From the NCBI GenBank assembly GCA_947473355.1, contig CANJCQ010000018.1:1-56057 (forward strand): a stretch of 56,057 bases of DNA, in the 5' to 3' direction. Under the pieces are notes generated by a model. It saw only the letters and a list, made by a program, of their open reading frames with translations. It did not search any database and had not been told where the DNA came from. The translations under genes were made by a program, and so were the position numbers. The stretch comes from Sphingomonadaceae bacterium (GTDB lineage Bacteria > Pseudomonadota > Alphaproteobacteria > Sphingomonadales > Sphingomonadaceae). Position 1 is the stretch's first letter. Every line of letters starts with the position of its first letter. Shown here in pieces: positions 26,421 through 37,327 of this stretch.

Positions 26421-26864
26421 ATGCTGACCATTGAAGAGCTATCCATCAAACACGCCGATGCAGCTGCGGAGATTCACCGCGCGGCGGGTGCGCTCATCCC
26501 CGGCTATGACACCTCGCTTCATTCAGCCGCAGAATTTCGCGCATTCTATCGGGATGATGTTATGCGGAAAGACAAACTTTGGGGTGCATTTGAAGGTGAG
26601 GCATTACGTGGGTTCATTGCACTTCGCCCGGGTTGGATTGATCACCTCTATGTAGAACCCGCAATGCATCGACTTGGCATTGGCTCATTGCTTGTTCGGT
26701 TGACGCAATCGATGCAAACAGAATTGAGACTTTATACATTTCAATCAAACGTAATCGCGCGAACGTTTTATGAGTGGCATGGGTTTCTCATTGCGGAGAT
26801 GACCGACGGCGAGCGAAACGAAGAGAAAATGCCAGACATCACGTATCATTGGGTCCGGGTCTGA
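26421..26864 (+). CDS. GNAT family N-acetyltransferase
   Basis: 147 aa from ATG 26421 (an in-frame TTG precedes it at 26418). The acetyl-CoA-binding segment is IDHLYVEPAMHRLGIGSLLV (about 73-92), and the C-terminal beta-bulge part is NVIARTFYEWHGFLIAEMTDG. Acceptor substrate unknown. Its base composition is less GC-rich than its neighbours, and it adjoins a toxin-antitoxin pair on the other strand, so the interval 26.4-27.6 kb may be horizontally acquired. Confidence 0.9.
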   Translation: MLTIEELSIKHADAAAEIHRAAGALIPGYDTSLHSAAEFRAFYRDDVMRKDKLWGAFEGEALRGFIALRPGWIDHLYVEPAMHRLGIGSLLVRLTQSMQTELRLYTFQSNVIARTFYEWHGFLIAEMTDGERNEEKMPDITYHWVRV

Positions 26865-26870
26865 AGGCCA

Positions 26871-29224
<2,354 letters not shown>

Positions 29225-29249
29225 CCAGTCTTATCCTGGATGCCGGCAA

Positions 29250-30431
29250 TTGACTCCGGCGGCCCGCGTCCAGGCTGCGATCGATATCCTCGACCTCGTC
29301 ATTGCCTCGTCGCGTGACAATGGCCCGGCTGCCGACAAGATCATCGCCGACTGGTTTCGCACCCGGCGCTTCGCCGGCTCCAGCGACCGCCGCGCGGTGC
29401 GCGAGCTGGCCTATGGCGCGATCCGGCGCTGCGGTGAAGTGCCGCCCAGCGGCAGGTCGGCCATGCTGAGCCTGGCACAAGGCGATGCCGCGCTCACTGC
29501 GCTGTTCGACGGATCACCCCACGCGCCCTTGCCTATTGATCAGGGCGAGCCGGTCGCAGCACCCGGAATTGCGCCCGCTTGGCTCGAACTCTCGCTTCGC
29601 GCTTCGGGAATCGATGGAGATGAAGCAACAGCGCTGCTCGGCCGCGCCCCGCTCGATATTCGCATCAACACGCTCAAGGCGGAGCCAACCACGCTGGAAT
29701 TGCCGGTTGCCGGCGAAGCGACCATGGTCCGCAATGGCCTGCGGTTGCCGCAAGGCACACAGGTCGAGCAATGGCAGGCATATCGCGACGGGCTGGTCGA
29801 AGTGCAGGATCTGGGCTCGCAGCTGGCCTGCAATGCGGCTGCTGCGCAGCCCGGCGAGACCATCATTGATCTGTGCGCCGGGGCAGGCGGCAAGACCCTG
29901 GCCTTGGCGGCAGCGATGGAGAACCGGGGGCGGCTGATCGCCTGCGATGTCGATCGCAGTCGCCTGTCGCGGCTGTCACCGCGCGCCGAGCGGGCGGGCG
30001 TGACCATTGCGGAGACTTTGCTGCTCGATCCGGGGCGGGAGGCTGCTGCGCTCTCCGGCTGGCAGCAAAAGGCCGATTGCGTGCTGGTCGATGCGCCCTG
30101 TTCGGGCACCGGCACCTGGCGCCGCAACCCCGAATCGCGCTGGCGGCTCTCACAAGACCAGCTGTCGCGCAATATCGCCCTGCAAGCGCGTTTGATCGAA
30201 CTTGCTGCCACGCTGGTGCGGCCGGGCGGGCGTCTGGTCTATGTCGTGTGCTCGCTGATTGATCAGGAGGGGGTTGATCAGGCCAGTGGCTTTCTCAGAT
30301 CCAATGATCGCACCTGGCAATCGGACCAATTGGACCTTTCGGCCGGTCGCCCGCGGGGTTCAGGTCTTCGCCTGACGCCGTGCCATGATGGCACCGATGG
30401 ATTTTTCGTCGCACGGCTGTTGCGCATATGA
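29250..30431 (+). CDS. RsmB/NOP-family rRNA (cytosine-5) methyltransferase
   Basis: 393 aa, with TTG 29250 as the only plausible start. The N-terminal domain (about 1-130) is NusB-like. The SAM-binding core has IIDLCAGAGGKTLALAAAM (about 206-224), ACDVDRSRLSRL, the catalytic VDAPCSGTGTWRRNPESRW (PCS motif, about 280-298) and YVVCSLIDQEG with the second cysteine. Such enzymes make m5C in 16S rRNA; the exact position is not certain for this subgroup. It follows guaB by 25 nt and overlaps the possible start region of the next gene. Confidence 0.92.
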   Translation: MTPAARVQAAIDILDLVIASSRDNGPAADKIIADWFRTRRFAGSSDRRAVRELAYGAIRRCGEVPPSGRSAMLSLAQGDAALTALFDGSPHAPLPIDQGEPVAAPGIAPAWLELSLRASGIDGDEATALLGRAPLDIRINTLKAEPTTLELPVAGEATMVRNGLRLPQGTQVEQWQAYRDGLVEVQDLGSQLACNAAAAQPGETIIDLCAGAGGKTLALAAAMENRGRLIACDVDRSRLSRLSPRAERAGVTIAETLLLDPGREAAALSGWQQKADCVLVDAPCSGTGTWRRNPESRWRLSQDQLSRNIALQARLIELAATLVRPGGRLVYVVCSLIDQEGVDQASGFLRSNDRTWQSDQLDLSAGRPRGSGLRLTPCHDGTDGFFVARLLRI

Positions 30432-30493
30432 TAGCCTCGCGGCAAATGGATGACCCTGAGCGCCCATCGCGGATTGCCCTGACGGAGTTTTTG

Positions 30494-31000
30494 ATGCGTT
30501 ATTATCCTGCTGCTCTCGCGCTTTCGCTGCTCACTGGGGTCTGGTCCAGCGTTGGCGTGACAGCGCCGTCCCAGCCGCTCGATCCGCGCGCAGCGGCTCT
30601 TTTGACCCAGGGTCAGTTGAACCTTGAAGCTGGCAGGCTCGACTATGCGGTCGATGCTTACGAGTCGGCGCTGAGCATCCAGCCGGGCAGCGTCCCGATT
30701 CTGCTTGAGCTGGCGTCAGCGACGCGGCGGCAGGGCATGCAGGGCAAGGCGCTGCACTATTACCGTTTGGCACTGGTGGCCGATCCCTCAAATGTCGATG
30801 CGATTTCGGGCGAGGGCGCGGCTCTCGTCGAAAAGGGCGCGGTCGAGAAAGCACGGCGCAATCTGACCCGCCTGCAGGGGCTGTGCGGCGGCAATTGCAA
30901 CGCGACGCGCAACCTTGCGGCGGCAATTGCCAAGGGCCCCACGCCCAAAGTGGTGACTGCCCAGCAGATCACCCCCGAGCCGGTGGTGACACAGAACTGA
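30494..31000 (+). CDS. Exported tetratricopeptide-repeat protein
   Basis: 168 aa from ATG 30494, chosen because GGAG lies 6 nt before it and a signal peptide starts here (MRYYPAALALSLLTGVWSSV, cleavage around VTA). About three TPR units follow: ALLTQGQLNLEAGRLDYAVD, PILLELASATRRQGMQGKAL and NVDAISGEGAALVEKGAVEK. A CGGNC pair then precedes an unstructured tail. It resembles the second exported TPR gene at 48.1 kb in design. It is probably a periplasmic scaffold; partner unknown. Confidence 0.8.
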   Translation: MRYYPAALALSLLTGVWSSVGVTAPSQPLDPRAAALLTQGQLNLEAGRLDYAVDAYESALSIQPGSVPILLELASATRRQGMQGKALHYYRLALVADPSNVDAISGEGAALVEKGAVEKARRNLTRLQGLCGGNCNATRNLAAAIAKGPTPKVVTAQQITPEPVVTQN

Positions 31001-31001
31001 G

Positions 31002-31502
31002 TCAGATCAGCGCGCGGAATTCCTCGAGAACGGCGCGGTAAATCCTCTGTTTGAACGGCACGATCAGGCCGGGCAGACTATCCGGCGCGACCCATTTCCA
31101 TTCGCTGAATTCTGCCGGTTCGTGCGCATCGAGCCGGACATCGCTGTCCGCTCCGAGAAACCGCGCGAGAAACCAGAACTGGCGCTGGCCGCGAAAGCGC
31201 CCCCTCCACAATTTGCCGAGCAGGGCATCGGGCAGGTCGTAAAACAGTTCCTCACGCGTCTGGGCGAGCAGAGTTACATGTTCTGAGCCGATGCCGGTCT
31301 CCTCCTGCAGTTCGCGTAATGCCGCTGCGGGTAGATCCTCGCCGTCATCAATTCCGCCCTGCGGCATCTGCCAGAAATCGCCTTCGCTTTCGCCGGAGTT
31401 CTCCCTCATGTCGATGCGTTGGCCGACAAAGGCCAGTCCTTGTGCATTGACCAACATCACTCCGACGCAGGGACGATAGGGCAGGGCGGAAAAATCAGTC
31501 AC
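31002..31502 (-). CDS. rppH: RNA pyrophosphohydrolase (Nudix)
   Basis: 166 aa. It removes pyrophosphate from the 5' end of mRNA and so triggers decay. It has RppH features: YRPCVGVMLVNAQGLAFVGQR at the start, FWQMPQGGIDDGED, and the Nudix box GIDDGEDLPAAALRELQEETGI with the REhhEE core (about 58-70). The C-terminal FKQRIYRAVLEEF is also typical. It converges on the TPR gene with a 1-nt gap. A palindromic repeat lies 24 nt upstream of its start. Confidence 0.95.
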   Translation of the reverse strand: MTDFSALPYRPCVGVMLVNAQGLAFVGQRIDMRENSGESEGDFWQMPQGGIDDGEDLPAAALRELQEETGIGSEHVTLLAQTREELFYDLPDALLGKLWRGRFRGQRQFWFLARFLGADSDVRLDAHEPAEFSEWKWVAPDSLPGLIVPFKQRIYRAVLEEFRALI

Positions 31503-31525
31503 TTTGGCGGCAAATCCCGGTTAGA

Positions 31526-31571
31526 GCATCGTGCTGAAAAGTGGGAAGTGCTTTTCAGCAAATGACGATGC
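31526..31571. repeat. REP-like palindrome between rppH and korA
   Basis: GCATCGT-GCTGAAAAG (31526-31541) pairs with CTTTTCAGC (31551-31559) and ACGATGC (31565-31571), a two-step stem with a 5-nt internal bulge and the 9-nt loop TGGGAAGTG. This type (GCATCGTG..GAAAAGTGGGAA..) is a very common intergenic palindrome in alphaproteobacteria. The remaining bases of the 290-nt gap 31503-31792 hold no ORF and no promoter I can call with confidence. Confidence 0.7.
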
Positions 31572-31792
31572 GGAACAAACATCTGGAAAAAGTTCAGCGA
31601 GTGGCAATCTATTTGGGCACAAATGGCCCTCCACGCCCATAGTTGGCCGATTGCGGCTTGACTAGCACGGCGAGCGGGCGTTTTGCCCAATGTTGCAGTT
31701 TGGCCCCTGACAGTTTTTCTGAATTGCACGACAGTGAAAGCATTATAGGGGGCCACCACGCGGTTTAAATTTGCCGCTGACAGAGGACAACA

Positions 31793-33670
31793 ATGGCGAC
31801 AGTTCTGGCTGAAAGCAATTCTGCGGTGAGCCCCCGCGATAGTGCCGTTCCCGAAGCAGTCGTAGTCCGCTTTGCTGGCGATTCCGGCGACGGCATGCAA
31901 TTGACCGGCGGTCAGTTTACCCTGTCGACCGCGCTGGCCGGCAATGACCTCGCGACTTTCCCGGACTTCCCGGCGGAAATCCGCGCGCCGCAGGGCACTC
32001 TGTTTGGCGTTTCCGCCTTCCAGATCAATTTCGGCTCGACCGACATTACCACTGCGGGCGATGCGCCCGACGTGTTGGTGGCGATGAACCCGGCTGCGCT
32101 CAAGACCAATGTTCAGGCGCTCAAGCCCGGCGGTCTGATCATCGCCGACACCGGCGAATTCACCAAGCGCAACCTTGAAAAGGCCAAATACGAAGTCAGC
32201 CCGATTGACGATGGCAGTCTGGCAAAGTGGGATGTGCTGGCCTTCGATATTTCTGCGCTGACCATGGAATCGGTCAAGCCCTTCGGCCTCAGCAACAAGG
32301 ATGCCTTGCGCTGCAAGAACATGTGGACGCTGGGCCTGGCGCTGTGGATGTTCGAGCGTGACCGTCAGCCGCTGATCGATTGGCTCAAGGACAAGTTCAA
32401 GAAGAACCCGCTGCTCGCCGACGCCAATATTGCCGCGCTCAATGCGGGCCACGCCTATGGCGAAACTGCCGAGCTTTCCGGCCCGATCAAGCAGGTTCAC
32501 ATGGAGCCCGTGGCTTCGCCGCCGGGACTCTATCGCACGGTGACCGGCGCCGAATCGGTCTCCTATGGGCTGGTCGCGGGCGCGCAGCTTGCTGGGCTGA
32601 AAATGTTCTTCGGCGGCTATCCGATCACGCCTGCTTCGGCGATCTTGCATAATCTGGTCAAGATGAAGGAATTCGGGGTCACCACCTTCCAGGCGGAAGA
32701 CGAGATCGCGGCGATCTGCGCGGCGATTGGCGCATCTTATGCCGGACAACTGGGCGTTACTTCGTCGTCGGGCCCGGGCATTGCGCTCAAGGGCGAGGCA
32801 ATGGGTCTCGCGGTGATGACCGAACTGCCGCTTGTGATCGTCAATTCGCAGCGCGGCGGGCCTTCGACGGGCCTTCCGACCAAGACCGAACAGAGCGACC
32901 TCTATCAGGCGGTCTATGGCCGCAACGGCGATGCGCCTATTCCGGTAGTTTCCTGCCGTTCGCCAGGCGATGCCTTTGACTGTGCGATCGAGGCCGTGCG
33001 CATCGCGGTGCAATTCATGACGCCGGTGATCCTGCTGACGGATGGCTATATCGCCAATGCCGCCGAGCCATGGAAAGTCCCCGATCCCAAGAATTTCGCA
33101 CCGTTTCCAGTGAGCTTTCTTGAAGAAAAGAACGGCGATGTCGTGCTGCCCTACAAGCGCGATGCCAAGGGCGTTCGCCCGTGGATCAAGCCCGGCACCC
33201 CCGGCCTGATGCACCGCATTGGCGGCATCGAGAAGGGCATCGATACCGGCGCGATCGACTATGGCTCCGATGTCCACCAGATCCAGACCGATGCCCGCAA
33301 GGCCAAGATCGATGGCGTGGCAAAGAGCATTCCGGCGCAGGAAGTGTCGCTTGGCACATCATCGGGCAGGCTGGCAGTTGTCGGCTGGGGTTCAACCTAT
33401 GGTCCGATCCTGCAAGCCGTGCGCCGCGCACGCGCCAAGGGCCAGGACGTCAGCCACATCCACGTCCGCCACATCTGGCCACTGCCTTCGAATTTGGGCG
33501 ATCTTCTGAAGGGTTACGATAAGATCCTCGTGCCCGAGATGAATACCGGCCAGTTCAAGACCGTGCTGCGCGATCAGTATCTGGTCGATGCCAAGCCGCT
33601 GACCAAGACCAGCGGTCAGCCGTTTACCATTGCCGAGCTTGAAGCGGCCATCGAGGGAGAGCTCGCATGA
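31793..33670 (+). CDS. korA: 2-oxoacid:acceptor oxidoreductase alpha subunit (2-oxoglutarate:ferredoxin oxidoreductase type)
   Basis: 625 aa. The N-terminal ~200 residues are the fused gamma domain (VVRFAGDSGDGMQLTGGQFT). The alpha part starts near 240 with SYGLVAGAQLAGLKMFFGGYPITPAS and contains SSGPGIALKGEAMGLAVMTE and NSQRGGPSTGLPTKTEQSDL. With the beta subunit it converts a 2-oxoacid plus CoA to acyl-CoA and CO2, reducing ferredoxin; 2-oxoglutarate is the most likely substrate for this two-subunit form. The stop overlaps the korB ATG by 4 nt. Confidence 0.92.
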   Translation: MATVLAESNSAVSPRDSAVPEAVVVRFAGDSGDGMQLTGGQFTLSTALAGNDLATFPDFPAEIRAPQGTLFGVSAFQINFGSTDITTAGDAPDVLVAMNPAALKTNVQALKPGGLIIADTGEFTKRNLEKAKYEVSPIDDGSLAKWDVLAFDISALTMESVKPFGLSNKDALRCKNMWTLGLALWMFERDRQPLIDWLKDKFKKNPLLADANIAALNAGHAYGETAELSGPIKQVHMEPVASPPGLYRTVTGAESVSYGLVAGAQLAGLKMFFGGYPITPASAILHNLVKMKEFGVTTFQAEDEIAAICAAIGASYAGQLGVTSSSGPGIALKGEAMGLAVMTELPLVIVNSQRGGPSTGLPTKTEQSDLYQAVYGRNGDAPIPVVSCRSPGDAFDCAIEAVRIAVQFMTPVILLTDGYIANAAEPWKVPDPKNFAPFPVSFLEEKNGDVVLPYKRDAKGVRPWIKPGTPGLMHRIGGIEKGIDTGAIDYGSDVHQIQTDARKAKIDGVAKSIPAQEVSLGTSSGRLAVVGWGSTYGPILQAVRRARAKGQDVSHIHVRHIWPLPSNLGDLLKGYDKILVPEMNTGQFKTVLRDQYLVDAKPLTKTSGQPFTIAELEAAIEGELA

Positions 33671-34704
33671 ACGACATGACCCCCATCAAGGTTGAGACCA
33701 CGCTCAAGGATTGGGAAACCGACCAGGAAGTGCGCTGGTGCCCCGGCTGCGGCGACTATGCGATCCTCAAGGCAGTGCAGCGCACTCTGCCCGAACTTGG
33801 CGCCGATCCGGCCATGACGGTGTTTGTCTCGGGCATCGGCTGTTCGAGCCGTTTCCCCTATTATGTCGAAAGTTACGGCTTTCACACTATCCACGGCCGC
33901 GCCCCTGCCTTCGCGACCGGCATCAAGCTCGCCAATCCCGAGCTCGACGTGTGGATCGTCACCGGTGATGGCGACGGCATGTCGATCGGCGGCAATCACA
34001 CGATGCACATTCTGCGCCGCAACCTCGATTGCCAGATCCTGCTGTTCAACAATGAGATCTATGGCCTCACCAAAGGCCAGTATTCGCCGACCAGCCGCCT
34101 TGGCACCACCAGCCCCTCGACTCCCGGTGGCTCGGTTGATCGTCCCGCCCGTCCTGCCGCATTTGCGCTGGGCGCTGGCGCGCGTTTCGTGGCGCGCGGC
34201 TTCGATGTGTCGAAGAACCTTCCGCAAGTGCTGAAAGCAGCCCATGCTCACAAGGGCGCGGCTTTCATCGAGATTTTCCAGAACTGCATCGTCTACAACA
34301 AGGACGTGTTCGACGATTTCGCCGCCCCCAAGGGCGCCGAAGCGCAGCAGCTCTGGCTCCAGCACGACGAGCCGATGCTGTTCGATAAGGGCACCAAGGG
34401 GTTGCGGGTTAACACCGATCACCTGCACCTCGACGTCGTCGATGTTGTCGATGGCGACTGGCAGGCGGCGGGCGTGATCGTCCACGATCAGACCAACCGC
34501 GCACTCGCGCATATGCTGATCGAAATGCCCTTCGGACCCTTCCCGATGGCGCTCGGAGTGCTTTACGACGACCCGCGTCCGACTTTCGAGCACGAGCTGC
34601 TCGGACAGGATGCGAAGCTGGTTGAGGGCAAAGTGGCCGATCTGGGCAAGCTGCTGGCCAAGGGGCAGACCTGGACGGTTGAAGCAGGTGGCCCCGATCT
34701 CTGA
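33667..34704 (+). CDS. korB: 2-oxoacid:ferredoxin oxidoreductase beta subunit
   Basis: 345 aa. The thiamine-diphosphate-binding subunit: VRWCPGCGDYAILKAVQ (about 19-35), then the TPP motif GDGDGMSIGGNHTMH (about 101-115) and NNEIYGLTKGQYSPTS (about 129-144). Cysteines of CPGC and GIGCSS are in the positions used for the Fe-S cluster. It is translationally coupled to korA. The pair gives ferredoxin-linked 2-oxoglutarate oxidation beside or instead of the 2-oxoglutarate dehydrogenase complex. Confidence 0.93.
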   Translation: MNDMTPIKVETTLKDWETDQEVRWCPGCGDYAILKAVQRTLPELGADPAMTVFVSGIGCSSRFPYYVESYGFHTIHGRAPAFATGIKLANPELDVWIVTGDGDGMSIGGNHTMHILRRNLDCQILLFNNEIYGLTKGQYSPTSRLGTTSPSTPGGSVDRPARPAAFALGAGARFVARGFDVSKNLPQVLKAAHAHKGAAFIEIFQNCIVYNKDVFDDFAAPKGAEAQQLWLQHDEPMLFDKGTKGLRVNTDHLHLDVVDVVDGDWQAAGVIVHDQTNRALAHMLIEMPFGPFPMALGVLYDDPRPTFEHELLGQDAKLVEGKVADLGKLLAKGQTWTVEAGGPDL

Positions 34705-34911
34705 TTGCCTTGCCAGGTAGAGGCTTGGCTGGGGCTGTTCTTGAATTGCATTCTACCGCATTCTTGCGGCATTGGTTACACAGAGCCGGCTGATTTTCTT
34801 TGCGTCCGGACGTGATCCAAAGGCCATCAATGGCGCGTATTGCTGTGAATGAGAACTTCAAGAATTTCCTGGCCGGTTGCCCGCATCCTGCAAAGCGTCC
34901 ATAATCCCGGC

Positions 34912-36171
34912 ATGAATGCACAGGCACCGATCAGGGGAGCGGAGCTTGTTGCGGGCGGCGGCCGCATAAGCTTTGGCCCGCAATGGCTGGCGCGTATCTG
35001 GGCTGGCCGGTTTGACAGTATTCTGGACCGCATCGATGCCGGCCTGGTGCGCGGCTCGCTCGAGCTCACCCTTCCCGATGGGCGCACTCGCCTCATGGGC
35101 GGCCGGGCGCCCGGTTTTGCCGCCGTGGCCACGCTCACCAGCATTCGCGCAGTGCTGCGGCTGGTCACCAGCGGTTCGGTTGGCTGTTATCAGGGCTCGG
35201 AGGCCGGCGAATGGTCGAGCCCTGATCCGGTCACGCTGTTTGCCCTGTTCGTCGACAATGCCCCGGCGCTGGGCAACCGGGCGCGGGCGCATGGGCCGTG
35301 GCGACTGGTGGCGCGGTTCATCCACTGGCTGCACCGCAACACCAGGGTAGGCGCCAGCCGCAACATTCATGCGCATTATGATCTCGGCAACGATTTCTAT
35401 GCCGCATGGCTTGATCCGGCGATGATCTATTCGTCTGCGCGCTTCGAGGGATCAGACCGCGATCTGGCCTTGGGGCAGCAGCGCAAGCTGGAGACCATTA
35501 CCGCCCGCCTGCCAGGGGCCAGGAATGTGCTGGAGATCGGCTGCGGCTGGGGCTCGCTGGCGCGCCATCTGGCCGACAAGGGGGCACAGGTCACAGCCAT
35601 CAGCCTGTCCGACGCGCAACTGGACTGGGCGCGCGCGTTGCATGCGGGGCATGCGATTGAATTTCGCAAGCAGGACTATCGCGATGTCACTGGCCAGTTC
35701 GATGCCGTGGCCAGCGTCGAAATGGTCGAGGCAGTGGGCCGCGAATATTGGCCTGACTTCTTCGATTGCATCGATCGCTGCCTGGGGCCCGGCGGGCGGG
35801 CAGCGGTGCAATATATCGCGATCAGCGAAGAACTGTTCGATGCCTATGCCGACAATGTCGATTTCATCCAGAGCTACATTTTTCCCGGCGGCATGCTGGT
35901 GCGCGAGAGCACATTCCGCCAGCTTGCGGCGGCGCGCGGCCTTGTCTGGCAGGATCAGCAGAGCTTTGCCGCCGACTACGCGGAAACCCTGAGGCTATGG
36001 CGCGAGAATTTCGATCATGCCGTCAGCGAAGGACGCCTTCCAGCCGGGTTCGACGCGCGCTTCGTGCGGCTGTGGCGCTTCTATCTGATGTATTGCGAAG
36101 GCGGATTTCGCGGGGGCGGGATCGATGTCGCGCAGGTGACTTTGGAAAAGCCTGGGGGCAAGCCCGAATAA
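34912..36171 (+). CDS. Cyclopropane-fatty-acyl-phospholipid synthase family methyltransferase
   Basis: 419 aa from ATG 34912; an in-frame ATG at 34849 adds residues not typical of the family. The N-terminal lipid-binding part (about 1-130) precedes NIHAHYDLGNDFYAAWLDPA and SARFEGSDRDLALGQQRKLE. The SAM site is VLEIGCGWGSLARHLADKG (about 206-224), followed by QDYRDVTGQFDAVASVEMVE and SYIFPGGML. It acts on unsaturated acyl chains of membrane phospholipids. Whether it makes cyclopropane or another methylated product is not decided by the sequence. The 207-nt gap before it shows no clear terminator. Confidence 0.9.
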   Translation: MNAQAPIRGAELVAGGGRISFGPQWLARIWAGRFDSILDRIDAGLVRGSLELTLPDGRTRLMGGRAPGFAAVATLTSIRAVLRLVTSGSVGCYQGSEAGEWSSPDPVTLFALFVDNAPALGNRARAHGPWRLVARFIHWLHRNTRVGASRNIHAHYDLGNDFYAAWLDPAMIYSSARFEGSDRDLALGQQRKLETITARLPGARNVLEIGCGWGSLARHLADKGAQVTAISLSDAQLDWARALHAGHAIEFRKQDYRDVTGQFDAVASVEMVEAVGREYWPDFFDCIDRCLGPGGRAAVQYIAISEELFDAYADNVDFIQSYIFPGGMLVRESTFRQLAAARGLVWQDQQSFAADYAETLRLWRENFDHAVSEGRLPAGFDARFVRLWRFYLMYCEGGFRGGGIDVAQVTLEKPGGKPE

Positions 36172-36528
36172 TCAGCAGACCGCGCGATAGACCCCGTCGC
36201 CGCGGTAGCGCGCCAGCAGGTTGTCATGGATGATCGGGCTGAGCAGCTTGCTGAACGCGCAACCGACGAGGCCGTTGGACCACCAGATCACCTCGGATTG
36301 CTGCGATTCGAGCCCCGGAATCATCAGCCAGCAGACTGTGCCGATGTGAATGCGATTGATCGACATGGCCGAAAAGCCGCCGAGCGAGAGGTCCTTGACC
36401 ACGGTCTCGAAACTCTTCGAGCCAGACAAGCGCAGAGATGCCGGGATGACGAGAGAGGTGCGAGGCGCGCAGCGATCTTCCTGCGCGGCAGTGGTATATT
36501 TGTCAAAGGACTCAAACATTGTCGTCAT
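36172..36528 (-). CDS. PilZ-domain protein
   Basis: 118 aa from the ATG at 36528, which has GGAG 6 nt upstream; a longer frame to 36558 lacks such a site. The c-di-GMP-binding motif is present as RCAPR (RxxxR, about residue 19-23) and, about 27 residues later, DLSLGGFSAMS ([D/N]xSxxG). WWSNGLVGCAF fits the final strands of the barrel. It is a stand-alone PilZ receiver of c-di-GMP; the output partner is unknown. The diguanylate cyclase at 19-20 kb shows that the messenger can be made. Confidence 0.88.
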   Translation of the reverse strand: MTTMFESFDKYTTAAQEDRCAPRTSLVIPASLRLSGSKSFETVVKDLSLGGFSAMSINRIHIGTVCWLMIPGLESQQSEVIWWSNGLVGCAFSKLLSPIIHDNLLARYRGDGVYRAVC

Positions 36529-36603
36529 GACAGGCTCCGGTAATCCAGGTCCAAACAAGCGGGCTTACTTGGTAAAAAATGGACCGAAATACCTGACAGG
36601 TTA

Positions 36604-37317
36604 TTACCCTGCGTGGTTAACAGATTCGCGCCAGCCGCTGGCAAACTGTCCACCAAGCAAGGAAACCAATCGATCAGCGACTACTTCCGGCGGCTTGACA
36701 GAGACCGGATCTTCGCCGGGATAGGCGCGGGCGCGCATTGCGGTGCGGGTGGCGCCGGGGCTGACAATCGCCACCCGGATTCTTGCCACGTTCATGGTCT
36801 CCTGCGCATAGCATTCGAGCAGGACTTCGAAGGCGGCCTTGCTGGCGGCATAGGCGCCCCAATAGGCTCGCGGCGCTCTGGCGACACCGGTAGTCAATCC
36901 GATGATCCGCGCGTCGGTGCTGGCGCGCAACATCGGATCAAAGGCCGCGAGCAGGGCCTGCGTCGCCAGCACATTGACGGTTATGGCAGTGCCGAATGCC
37001 TTCGCGTCGATATCGGCAACCGAGGAAAGCTGGGGCAACACCGCAGCATTGATCACCAGCATGTCGAGCGCCTGCCAGCGCTGCGATATGGCGGCAGCAA
37101 GCCGGGCAATCCCGTCGGGCTCGGTGAGATCGAGCGGGGCAATGGTGGCCTGGCCGCCCGCTGCATGAATGCGCTCTTCGACGGCTTCGAGCGCTCTGGT
37201 GTCGCGCCCGGTCAGCACCACGTGCGCGCCAGCTGCGGCCAGCGCCTCGGCAGTCGCCGCGCCGATCCCACGGCTCGCCCCGGTGACGAGCGCCAGTTGG
37301 CCGTCAAATTTCTTCAT
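36604..37317 (-). CDS. Short-chain dehydrogenase/reductase
   Basis: 237 aa, the classical SDR length. ALVTGASRGIGAATAEALAA (TGxxxGIG, about 10-29) binds NAD(P). NAAVLPQL is a variant of the NAG motif, and the catalytic Tyr/Lys is YWGAYAASKAAFE (YxxxK near 152). Downstream RVAIVSPGATRTAMRARAYPG is typical. The substrate is not known. It sits 10 nt downstream of purF on the same strand and may be co-transcribed with it. Confidence 0.9.
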   Translation of the reverse strand: MKKFDGQLALVTGASRGIGAATAEALAAAGAHVVLTGRDTRALEAVEERIHAAGGQATIAPLDLTEPDGIARLAAAISQRWQALDMLVINAAVLPQLSSVADIDAKAFGTAITVNVLATQALLAAFDPMLRASTDARIIGLTTGVARAPRAYWGAYAASKAAFEVLLECYAQETMNVARIRVAIVSPGATRTAMRARAYPGEDPVSVKPPEVVADRLVSLLGGQFASGWRESVNHAG

Positions 37318-37327
37318 GCGCAGGGCT

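Noticed and set aside
31680..31792. korA promoter TTGCAC with TATAGG
   Set aside because: The spacing is only 14 nt, too short for a standard promoter, so it was not listed.
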